Assembly: GCF_028550415.1 (NCBI RefSeq)
Contig: NZ_JAQQKX010000005.1
Location: forward strand, 62,001-126,000
DNA length: 64,000 nt
Direction of reading: 5' to 3'
Source of the DNA: Asticcacaulis aquaticus
GTDB taxonomy: Bacteria > Pseudomonadota > Alphaproteobacteria > Caulobacterales > Caulobacteraceae
Positions 7,430 through 14,418 of the stretch are shown here, piece after piece. Position 1 is the stretch's first letter; each line of letters starts with the position of its first letter. Under the pieces are notes generated by a model, which searched no databases, had not been told where the DNA came from, and was given only the letters and a program-made list of their open reading frames with translations. Both the position numbers and the translations under genes were made by a program.

Positions 7430-9061
7430 GTGGAGTTCCTTAAACAGTTCGGTCTGAGCCGTCTGGCCGTGATTATCGGCGTGTCGATCGGCGTTGCCGC
7501 CGTTCTGGCGGCGGTCTTCCTGAACATGGGCGGCAAGCCGCAGGCGCTGCTCTATTCCAATCTCGACCTCAAGGAAGCTTCCGAAATCACCGCCGCGCTC
7601 GATCAGGCGGGCATCAAGTACGAGGCCAAGGGCGACGGCTCGACCCTGATGGTGGATCGGGATTCTGTCGGCGAAACGCGTCTCATGCTCGCCTCGAAGG
7701 GCCTGCCGACCGCGGGCTCCGTCGGTTACGAGCTGTTCGACAACGCCCCGGCGCTGGGCCAGACCGAATTCGTACAGAACCTCAACAATCAGCGCGCCCT
7801 CGAAGGCGAGCTGGCGCGCACCATCTCCTCGCTGAAAGGTATCAATTCGGCGCGGGTGCATCTGGTCATGCCCAAGCGTGAACTGTTTCAGGACGAAGCC
7901 GCCGCACCGACCGCTTCGGTCGTGGTCGGGTTGTCGAACGGCGAACTGAGCGGCGATCAGGTCCGCGCCATCCGCAACCTTGTGGCGGGTGCCGTGCCGA
8001 ACCTCAAGGCCAATGCCGTGACCCTGGTCGATGACAAGAATCGCCTGCTGGCCGCCGGTGGCGAAGACGACGCACTGTTGGGTGCCGGTGGGGCAGAGCG
8101 CAAGACCGAGATCGAGGAATCCCTGCGCAAGCGCGTCAAGGAAATCGTCGAAGGCGTGGTGGGTCCGGGTGCGGCGCGTGTCACGGTCACCGCCGAACTC
8201 GATCTCAACTCGATCACGCGCAAGCAGACCCAGTACGATCCGGACGGTCAGGTCGTCCGTTCGACCCGCACCAATTCCTCCGCTGACCGCGCCAACGAAG
8301 CGGCACCGGACGGCACGGTGACGGCGCAGTCGAACATCCCTGGTGGCGATCCGAATGCCGGAACGACCGCAACCGGCACCCAGAGCGAGACGACGGACGA
8401 ACTGACCAACTACGAAATCTCCAACACCCAGACGACCGAGGTCGTGGCCCCGGGCGCGATCAAGAAGCTGGCTGTGGCGGTTGTGGTCGACGGGGTGTCT
8501 ACGCCCGCGGCCGACGGCAAGTCGCCGGCCGCCTATGCCCCGCGTTCGGCCGAGGACATGCAGCGCCTCGATCAGCTGGTCAAGGCCGCCATCGGCTTCC
8601 AGCAGGATCGCGACACGGTCGAGGTGCTGAACGTTCGCTTCAACCGCGACGCCAATGCCGTCGGCGGCACCGAGGCGAAGGCGGGTATGTTCGATTTCAC
8701 CAAGGACGACATCATGTCGGCGATCCAGTGGCTGATCCTCGCCATCGTGGCGATCCTCGTCCTGTTCTTCGTCGCGCGGCCCTTGCTCAAGTTCGTCAAT
8801 GGCGGCGCGGCGGGCGGCGTAGCGGGTCTCAGCGGCCCCGGTGGTATGGGCGCGCTTCCGGCGGGGGCTGCGGCGGGAGCGCTCGGCTATAACGGCGAGC
8901 CGGGCACCGATCTGGCCATTTCCGCCGTCGATCCGCGCATCGACATTGCGAAAATCGAAGGTCAGGTGAAGGCGTCTTCGGTGAAGCGCGTGTCGGAATT
9001 CGTCGACCGTCACCCGGATGAATCGATCTCGATTCTCCGCGCGTGGCTGCACGATAACTAA
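7430..9061 (+). CDS. fliF: Flagellar MS-ring protein FliF
   Basis: FliF oligomerises in the inner membrane to form the MS ring, the base on which export gate and rotor are built. A membrane segment near the N terminus (SRLAVIIGVSIGVAAVLAAV) is followed by the YscJ/FliF ring-building motifs (PQALLYSNLDLKEASEITAA, and NQRALEGELARTISSL). The second transmembrane segment is WLILAIVAILVLFFVARPLL (about residues 440-460) and the FliG-binding tail ends ERHP-like in DRHPDESISILRAWL. I prefer the GTG at 7430 (MEFLKQFGLS); a TTG at 7412 would add six residues. fliG follows after 12 bp. Confidence 0.95.
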   Translation: MEFLKQFGLSRLAVIIGVSIGVAAVLAAVFLNMGGKPQALLYSNLDLKEASEITAALDQAGIKYEAKGDGSTLMVDRDSVGETRLMLASKGLPTAGSVGYELFDNAPALGQTEFVQNLNNQRALEGELARTISSLKGINSARVHLVMPKRELFQDEAAAPTASVVVGLSNGELSGDQVRAIRNLVAGAVPNLKANAVTLVDDKNRLLAAGGEDDALLGAGGAERKTEIEESLRKRVKEIVEGVVGPGAARVTVTAELDLNSITRKQTQYDPDGQVVRSTRTNSSADRANEAAPDGTVTAQSNIPGGDPNAGTTATGTQSETTDELTNYEISNTQTTEVVAPGAIKKLAVAVVVDGVSTPAADGKSPAAYAPRSAEDMQRLDQLVKAAIGFQQDRDTVEVLNVRFNRDANAVGGTEAKAGMFDFTKDDIMSAIQWLILAIVAILVLFFVARPLLKFVNGGAAGGVAGLSGPGGMGALPAGAAAGALGYNGEPGTDLAISAVDPRIDIAKIEGQVKASSVKRVSEFVDRHPDESISILRAWLHDN

Positions 9062-9073
9062 GGTAGGCGTAGA

Positions 9074-10093
9074 ATGGCCAAGAACATCATCGATGATCCC
9101 AAGCGACTGAGCGGGGTGGAAAAAGCCGCCGTGGTCATGCTGGCCCTCGGCGAAGACCATACCGAACTGTGGGCGCAGCTCGACGAGGAAGAGATCAAGG
9201 AAATCTCTCAGGCCATGTCGTCGCTGGGCTCGGTGTCGTCGGGCGTCGTCGAGGAGCTGCTGGTCGAATTCGTGTCGGGCATGTCGTCGTCGGGCACGAT
9301 CATGGGCTCGTTCGAACAGACCCAGCGCCTGCTGCAATCCTTCCTGCCGGCGGATAAGGTCGACGCCCTGATGGAGGAAATCCGCGGTCCGGCGGGTCGG
9401 ACCATGTGGGACAAGCTGGGCAACGTCAACGAGGCGGTGCTGGCGAACTACCTCAAGAACGAATACCCGCAGACGGTGGCCGTCGTCCTCAGCAAAATCA
9501 AGTCCGACCATGCGGCGCGCGTTTTGTCGTCCCTGCCCGAAGACTTCGCGCTGGAATGCGTGCAGCGGATGCTGCGCATGGAGCCGGTGCAGCGCGAAAT
9601 CCTCGACAAGATCGAGCAGACCCTGCGCGTCGAGTTCATGTCAAACTTGGCGCGGACCTCGAAGCGCGACTCGCACGAGCTGATGGCGGAGATATTCAAC
9701 AATTTCGACCGTCAGACCGAAAGCCGCTTCGTGGCCGCTCTGGAAGAGCGCAACCGCGAATCCGCCGAACGCATTCGCGCCCTGATGTTCGTCTTCGAGG
9801 ATCTGTCGAAGCTCGATCCGGGCGGGGTGCAGACGCTTTTGCGCGCGGTCGAAAAGGACCAGCTCGGGCTGGCGCTCAAAGGCGCGTCGGACAGCTTGCG
9901 CGACATGTTCTTCTCCAACATGTCCGAGCGCGCGGCCAAGATCATGCGCGACGACATGGACTCGATGGGGCCGGTGCGTCTGAAAGACGTCGATGGCGCG
10001 CAGATGGCCATGGTGCAGGTCGCCAAGGACCTCGCGGCCAAGGGCGAGATCATGCTGGCCGGTCAGGGAGGCGATGATGAACTTATTTATTAA
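9074..10093 (+). CDS. fliG: Flagellar motor switch protein FliG
   Basis: FliG sits on the MS ring and transmits torque from the stator. The protein starts [20 protein letters not shown] and has the usual N, middle and C domains: the [14 protein letters not shown] helix, the middle-domain EHPQ-equivalent [15 protein letters not shown], and the charged torque helix [20 protein letters not shown]. It is 339 residues, the normal length. The extreme C terminus GGDDELIY, which in this gene family would be expected to overlap the fliH start, is duplicated: a second copy with only synonymous changes lies 112 bp downstream (see the repeat feature at 10066-10205). Second gene of the fliF operon. Confidence 0.96.
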   Translation: MAKNIIDDPKRLSGVEKAAVVMLALGEDHTELWAQLDEEEIKEISQAMSSLGSVSSGVVEELLVEFVSGMSSSGTIMGSFEQTQRLLQSFLPADKVDALMEEIRGPAGRTMWDKLGNVNEAVLANYLKNEYPQTVAVVLSKIKSDHAARVLSSLPEDFALECVQRMLRMEPVQREILDKIEQTLRVEFMSNLARTSKRDSHELMAEIFNNFDRQTESRFVAALEERNRESAERIRALMFVFEDLSKLDPGGVQTLLRAVEKDQLGLALKGASDSLRDMFFSNMSERAAKIMRDDMDSMGPVRLKDVDGAQMAMVQVAKDLAAKGEIMLAGQGGDDELIY

Positions 10094-10205
10094 GATCAGC
10101 GACGCCGACAGGGCGCAAGCGCGCCTCGGCGACACTTCGCCGCCCTCGCGGAGGCCTTTGGCCGTGAGCGAAAAAATGGGAGGCGACGATGAACTCATCT
10201 ACTAA
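10066..10205 (+). repeat. 28-bp duplication of the fliG tail flanking an ~84-bp hairpin-rich insert
   Basis: The last 28 bp of fliG (10066-10093) recur at 10178-10205 with 24 of 28 bases identical. All four differences are C/T changes at third codon positions, so both encode [12 protein letters not shown]. The second copy overlaps the fliH ATG (10189), as the original junction presumably did. Between the copies lie three short perfect hairpins: GGCGC/GCGCC (10112-10125), CGGCGA/TCGCCG (10127-10142) and GGCC/GGCC (10153-10163). A 43-codon open frame runs from an ATG at 10074 through the insert to the second GGDDELIY. This looks like insertion of a small palindromic element, or a duplication followed by divergence. 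Whether the 43-codon frame is translated is unknown. Confidence 0.75.
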
Positions 10206-10833
10206 TCCCCCGCAGTACAAGAAATTCGACTTCGGCACGGTCTACGACACCGGCGGGCGCGTCACCGCGACCACCCCGAAGGAAAAGAAATTCTACACCC
10301 CCGAAGAGGTCGAGGCGATCCGTCAGCAGGCCCATACTCAGGGCGAATTGTCGGCCATGGCGCGCGCCCAGATGGCGCAGGCTCAGGCCGTGCAGGCCCT
10401 GGCCGAAGCCGCCGGGGTCGGGCTTGAGGCGCTGAATGGCGTGCTGGCCCAGCACAAGGAAGAATGCGTGCAACTGGCGCTGGTCTGCGCGCAGAAGATC
10501 GCCGCACAGGCGCTTGAGCTGTTCCCCGAAGCGCCGGTCAAGGCGGCTCTGGAGGCCTTGGGCGAGGAAATTTCCGGTGCGCCGCGTCTGGTCATCACCG
10601 CGTCGTCGCCCGACGCCAACCTGCAAAAGGCCGTGCGCGAAGCCGCCGCCCTGACCGGGTTTTCCGGCGCGATCGTGTTTCGCGACCAGCCGGGCGGACA
10701 TCGCGGGGCTTTTGAAATTCAATGGCCGGAAGGCCGGGCGGCCTACGACCCGGACAAGGTTTTCGAGGCTTTGCGCGGCGCGCTCAAGGAAGTGCTGCTG
10801 GCGGAAGCCTATCACAAGCAAAAAGTCGGCTGA
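10189..10833 (+). CDS. fliH: Flagellar assembly protein FliH (FlbE in Caulobacter)
   Basis: FliH binds and regulates the export ATPase FliI at the membrane. The protein is 214 residues with a charged N terminus (QYKKFDFGTVYDTGG), a long Ala/Gln/Glu helical region (about residues 35-95: QQAHTQGELSAMARAQMAQA) and a conserved C-terminal half. Sequence conservation in this family is low, so the call rests largely on position: between fliG and fliN in the fliF operon, exactly where Caulobacter has flbE/fliH. The ATG overlaps the duplicated fliG tail and is preceded by GGGAGGCGACG. fliN follows after 24 bp. Confidence 0.85.
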   Translation: MNSSTNPPQYKKFDFGTVYDTGGRVTATTPKEKKFYTPEEVEAIRQQAHTQGELSAMARAQMAQAQAVQALAEAAGVGLEALNGVLAQHKEECVQLALVCAQKIAAQALELFPEAPVKAALEALGEEISGAPRLVITASSPDANLQKAVREAAALTGFSGAIVFRDQPGGHRGAFEIQWPEGRAAYDPDKVFEALRGALKEVLLAEAYHKQKVG

Positions 10834-10857
10834 TGCCGTTTGTAAGGATGCCTGATC

Positions 10858-11187
10858 ATGGCTGACAATTTTGAACTGGAAGATTTTGGCGATGGCACCG
10901 CCGCCGCTGTGACCGATGAAGACGGCAACAAGTCCGCCGTCGATCTGGCCCCGGTCTTCGACGTGCCGGTGAACATCTCGGCGGTGCTGGGCAAGTCCTA
11001 CATGTCGGTGTCGCAGTTGCTGAAGCTGGGGCAGGGCAGCGTGCTGGAGCTGGACCGCAAGGTCGGTGAGGCCATCGATATTTACGTGAACAACCGTCTG
11101 GTCGCCCGCGGCGAAGTGGTGGTGGTGGATGAACGTCTTGGGGTGACCATGACGGAAATCATCAAGTCCGAAGACAGTGCGGGTTAA
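10858..11187 (+). CDS. fliN: Flagellar motor switch protein FliN
   Basis: FliN forms the base of the C ring with FliM and contributes to switching and export. The 109-residue protein has an acidic N-terminal extension and the SpoA/FliN domain: FDVPVNISAVLGKSYMSVSQ, LLKLGQGSVLELDRKVGEAI, DIYVNNRLVARGEVVVVDER and LGVTMTEII. Length is normal for alphaproteobacterial FliN. Fourth gene of the fliF operon, with flbD starting 12 bp later. Confidence 0.95.
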   Translation: MADNFELEDFGDGTAAAVTDEDGNKSAVDLAPVFDVPVNISAVLGKSYMSVSQLLKLGQGSVLELDRKVGEAIDIYVNNRLVARGEVVVVDERLGVTMTEIIKSEDSAG

Positions 11188-11199
11188 GGGAGTAGAGAC

Positions 11200-12570
11200 A
11201 TGAGACTTTTAGTTGTTGGACGACTGAGCGGTCAGCTCTCTGCGGCGGTGAAGATGGCGATGGATACGGGCGCCAAAGTCGCCCACGTCGACACGATCGC
11301 TCAGGCCACCGAAGCCCTGCGCAAAGGGCAGGGCGCGGACCTGCTGATGGTCGATTACGAGCTGGATATCGCGGGCCTGATCGAGGCCAATGAGCGCGAG
11401 CGCATCCACGTGCAGATCGTCGCTTGCGGCGTCAATCCCGATCCGCGCAAGGCCGCCTATGCCATTTCGCAAGGTGCCAAGGAATTCATCCCGCTGCCGC
11501 CCGATGCCGAACTGATCGCCGCCGTTCTGGCCGCCGTGTCGGACGATTCGCGCCCGCTGGTCACCCACGACCCGGCCATGCAGGCGGTGCTGAAACTGGC
11601 CGATCAGGTGGCGGGCTCCGACGCCTCGATCATGATCACCGGCGAAAGCGGCGTCGGTAAGGAAGTCATGGCGCGCTACCTGCACGAAAAGTCGAAGCGC
11701 GCGCAAAAGCCGTTCATCTCGGTCAACTGCGCCGCCATCCCCGATAACTTGCTGGAATCGGAACTGTTCGGCCACGAAAAGGGCGCCTTCACCGGGGCCA
11801 TGGCGCGCCGTGTGGGCAAGTTCGAAGAGGCCGACGGCGGTACCCTGCTGCTCGACGAAATCTCGGAAATGGACGCCCGCCTGCAGGCCAAGCTGTTGCG
11901 CGCCCTTCAGGAACGCGTCATCGACCGCGTCGGCGGCACCAAGCCCGTGCCGGTCAATATCCGGGTGCTGGCGACCTCGAACCGCAATCTGGCGCAGGCC
12001 GTTAAGGAGGGCGTCTTCCGCGAAGACCTGCTCTATCGCCTCAACGTCATCAATCTGGCCATTCCGCCGTTGCGTGAGCGTCCGGCGGATATCCTCGCCC
12101 TGTCGGAATTCTTCGCCAAGAAGTACGCCGAAGCCAACGGAATCCCGCTCAAGCCGATCTCGACCGAGGCCAAGCGCCGCCTTCAGGCCCACGGCTGGCC
12201 CGGCAATGTGCGGGAGCTTGAAAACGCCATGCACCGCGCCGTCCTGCTGTCGCCGGGGGCCGAGGTCGATGCCGAGGCCATCCGCCTGCCGGACGGTCAG
12301 CCGCTCAATCCGGTCGCGCCGATCGGTATGGACTATATCAACCACGCCGCTCAGGCCTCGATCAGCGCCGCGCGCACCTTTGTCGGCTCGACGGTGGCCG
12401 AGGTCGAGCAGAAGCTGATCCTCGACACATTGTCGCACTGCCTCGGTAACCGGACCCACGCCGCCAATATCCTCGGCATCTCGATCCGGACCCTGCGTAA
12501 CAAGCTGAACGAATATTCGGCGGCGGGTTTGAGTGTGCCCGCACCGCAATCGGGGGCTTCAGCCGCTTAA
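11200..12570 (+). CDS. flbD: Sigma-54 transcriptional regulator FlbD
   Basis: FlbD is the enhancer-binding activator of late flagellar genes and repressor of early ones in Caulobacter. Residues 1-115 are a degenerate receiver: the paired acidic residues near the N terminus are missing (RLLVVGRLSG) and the usual KP motif is PLPP, although an Asp (52) remains. Caulobacter FlbD is likewise atypical and is controlled by FliX rather than ordinary phosphotransfer. The AAA+ domain has Walker A GESGVGKE (148-155), the sigma-54 contact loop GAFTGA (195-200) and Walker B TLLLDEISEMD (Asp219/Glu220). A Fis-type helix-turn-helix closes it (THAANILGISIRTLRNKLNE). Last gene of the fliF operon; fliX is not in the window. 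Confidence 0.95.
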   Translation: MRLLVVGRLSGQLSAAVKMAMDTGAKVAHVDTIAQATEALRKGQGADLLMVDYELDIAGLIEANERERIHVQIVACGVNPDPRKAAYAISQGAKEFIPLPPDAELIAAVLAAVSDDSRPLVTHDPAMQAVLKLADQVAGSDASIMITGESGVGKEVMARYLHEKSKRAQKPFISVNCAAIPDNLLESELFGHEKGAFTGAMARRVGKFEEADGGTLLLDEISEMDARLQAKLLRALQERVIDRVGGTKPVPVNIRVLATSNRNLAQAVKEGVFREDLLYRLNVINLAIPPLRERPADILALSEFFAKKYAEANGIPLKPISTEAKRRLQAHGWPGNVRELENAMHRAVLLSPGAEVDAEAIRLPDGQPLNPVAPIGMDYINHAAQASISAARTFVGSTVAEVEQKLILDTLSHCLGNRTHAANILGISIRTLRNKLNEYSAAGLSVPAPQSGASAA

Positions 12571-12598
12571 ATGTGAGCGATTGACCTTCGTCCAATCA

Positions 12599-12768
12599 CA
12601 CCTCCCTGCGTTTGCGCGGGGAGGGGGACCATTTGCAGAGCAAATGGTGGTGGGGTGCCTTGCGGAGATTCAGCGGTGACAGTCTAAGTAAGTAAGAAAC
12701 CCCACCATCACATCTCACCGCTACGCGGTTCGTGCGGTCCCCCTCCCGGCATATCCAGGGAGGTATAA
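12599..12768. repeat. Dispersed intergenic repeat, copy A
   Basis: An imperfect long inverted-repeat element fills the gap after flbD. It opens with CCTCCCTGCG..GCGGGGAGG and CATTTGCagaGCAAATGG-type arms and closes with ACCCCACCATCACATCTCAC, CGCTACGCGG and GTGCGGTCCCCCTCCC. The outer arms are shared with copy B (31555-31740), and the CTCC...GGAGG ends with copy C (54789-54947). No protein is plausible. It could fold into a long hairpin and end the flbD transcript. Confidence 0.75.
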
Positions 12769-12799
12769 ATGTTCAGGGTGCAGGGGCCGTGCCCCTGCT

Positions 12800-14245
12800 T
12801 TACCCTTTCACCGGCATGGGCACAGGGCCATCGTGCCCCGGCATGGCGGGCATCCGGGGTGTGTCCAGCCCACTGACCAGGCTGTCGATACGTACCGGCT
12901 GGCCGGTTTCGAAACAGCGATTGGCGGCCACGCCGATCAGGATCGAGGCCGCGCCGCCCCGTTCGTCCGCCGCTCGCATCAGCGGATCGGCAGGCGCCGC
13001 CGGATTGAACAGATCGTTCAGCATCACCGCATCGCCGCCGCCATGCGCGCCCTCTCCGGTGCGCAGAGGGATGGTCTGCGCCGCCTGACGCAGCGGGATG
13101 AGGCGGATGACGCCGCGCTCGGTTTCGCTTTGCGGCGCGCCCGATCCGGCGGTGGTCGCCTGTTCGTTGAGCGTATGCTCCAGACGTCCCTTGGTGCCGT
13201 TGAAGGCGATATTATAGCCTTCCCAGGCATTGAAGGCATTGAGGCTGTAGTTCAGGGTCGCGCCGTTGCCATAGCTGACCGTGACGTTCATCGTATCCTC
13301 GATATTGATATCGGGACGCCAGACGCAGCGATCGCGGAAATAGCCGTCGTATTTCTCATTGTCGAGATAGAGCGCCTTCAGGCCGGCATCGGCGGCGAGG
13401 TCAAGATGGAAGCTGCACGCCGCCTTTTCCGGACAGGTCAGGCACCGCTCGTGCGGTCCCGACAACCCCATCCGGCGAGCCATCTGCGGGGTATAGAAAT
13501 CGCGCTTGCCGACCGCCGTGACCGAGACCGGCATGTCGGACAGCCACCAGTTGACGAGGTCGAAATGGTGCGTCGCCTTATGCACCATCAGCCCGCCGGA
13601 TATGGCTTTGTTGGAATGCCAGCGGCGGAAATAATCGGCGCCGTGCGAGGTGTTGAGCAGCCATTGGAAATCGACCGACAGGATATCGCCGATCACGCCG
13701 CTCATCAGCAACTCCTTGATCTGACTGCGGAAGGGCGCATAGCGATAGTTGAAGGTGACGCGGATGTGGCGGCCGGTACGTTTGACGGCATCGAGAATTT
13801 TCTGGGCCTTGGCGGCGTCCGTCGTCATCGGCTTTTCCGTCACGACATCCAGCCCGGCCTCCAGCGCCTTCAGGATATAGTCGACGTGATAGGCGTCCGG
13901 CGTGGTGACGATGACCGCATCGGGCTTGGTTTCGCGCACCATCTTGTCGAAATCGTTAGCCAGATAGACGCCGGGGACGGGCGCGCCCGCGCTTTTGGCC
14001 CGGGCGGCGACATAGGCCAGGCGGCCCGGATTGGTGTCGCAGACGGCAACCAGCTGATTGTGGTCCTTGTGCGCGCCCCAGATCGCCGACTGAAACATGC
14101 GGGCGCGGCTGCCGCAACCGACGAGGGCGTAGCGTTTGCGCGTATCGGCAGCCCGGGTTTTCGTTGCCGTGGTAGCCAGTAAACCGGCGGCGGCACCGGA
14201 CAGCACGGCCCGGCGACCCGGACCTTTGGCGGGTTCATGTGACAT
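12800..14245 (-). CDS. Tat-exported Gfo/Idh/MocA-family oxidoreductase
   Basis: Members of this family are NAD(P)-dependent dehydrogenases, or redox-neutral glycosidases, acting on sugars and inositols. The chosen ATG at 14245 has a GAGGAA ribosome-binding site and exposes a twin-arginine signal (GRRAVLSGAAAGLLATTATK), implying folded export with bound cofactor. The dinucleotide-binding motif ALVGCGSRARMF follows. The Gfo/Idh core includes AVIVTTPDAYHVDYILKALE and the conserved VVTEKPMTTD with its Lys. A four-cysteine segment CLTCPEKAAC sits mid-protein; it could bind metal or be structural. It is divergent from flhA. Substrate cannot be told; exported MocA-like proteins often act on glycans, which fits the local GH genes. 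Confidence 0.85.
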   Translation of the reverse strand: MSHEPAKGPGRRAVLSGAAAGLLATTATKTRAADTRKRYALVGCGSRARMFQSAIWGAHKDHNQLVAVCDTNPGRLAYVAARAKSAGAPVPGVYLANDFDKMVRETKPDAVIVTTPDAYHVDYILKALEAGLDVVTEKPMTTDAAKAQKILDAVKRTGRHIRVTFNYRYAPFRSQIKELLMSGVIGDILSVDFQWLLNTSHGADYFRRWHSNKAISGGLMVHKATHHFDLVNWWLSDMPVSVTAVGKRDFYTPQMARRMGLSGPHERCLTCPEKAACSFHLDLAADAGLKALYLDNEKYDGYFRDRCVWRPDINIEDTMNVTVSYGNGATLNYSLNAFNAWEGYNIAFNGTKGRLEHTLNEQATTAGSGAPQSETERGVIRLIPLRQAAQTIPLRTGEGAHGGGDAVMLNDLFNPAAPADPLMRAADERGGAASILIGVAANRCFETGQPVRIDSLVSGLDTPRMPAMPGHDGPVPMPVKG

Positions 14246-14317
14246 GGGGTTTCCTCGGTATATTTTATGGTTGGCTATTACATACCGCCGAATCCGCCAT
14301 CTGACCACAGCCTCTTC

Positions 14318-14331
14318 TTAACCGGCCTTAA
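14318..14331 (+). promoter_or_regulatory. Candidate CtrA box before flhA (TTAACC-N4-TTAA)
   Basis: TTAA at 14318-14321 and TTAA at 14328-14331 are separated by six bases, reading TTAACCGGCCTTAACC. It lies 88 bp upstream of the flhA start and also between flhA and the divergent oxidoreductase gene. The textbook Caulobacter CtrA site is TTAA-N7-TTAA; this one, like those before ctrA and fliI, has six. In Caulobacter flhA is an early, CtrA-dependent gene. Confidence 0.6.
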
Positions 14332-14352
14332 CCCTTTCTTCACCACGCTATA

Positions 14353-14365
14353 GGTAAATTTTGCC
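14353..14365 (+). promoter_or_regulatory. Candidate FlbD box in the flhA promoter
   Basis: GGTAAATTTTGCC differs by one base from the GGCAA-N3-TTGCC design seen twice before flgK. It lies 22 bp downstream of the CtrA-like box and 54 bp before the flhA start, where bound FlbD could repress an early promoter. Function is inferred from similarity and position only. Confidence 0.45.
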
Positions 14366-14418
14366 TAACACCCGAAGTGTGTCTTTGGGCGAAGTGTGCA
14401 TAGGTTCGGAGAGCGTTC

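Noticed and set aside
7376-9511. Long open frame antisense to fliF and fliG (over 700 codons)
   Set aside because: It mirrors the codon bias of the sense genes, its protein is Arg/His/Gly-rich with no domain, and fliF and fliG are certain. High-GC genes commonly leave such antisense frames; the same applies at 1126-2505, 12833-14182, 17412-18635, 18722-20002 and 59577-61574.
10074-10205. The 43-codon frame between fliG and fliH as a gene
   Set aside because: It arises from an out-of-frame ATG inside fliG and ends in the duplicated fliG tail; no family resemblance and no evidence of translation. Recorded within the repeat feature instead.
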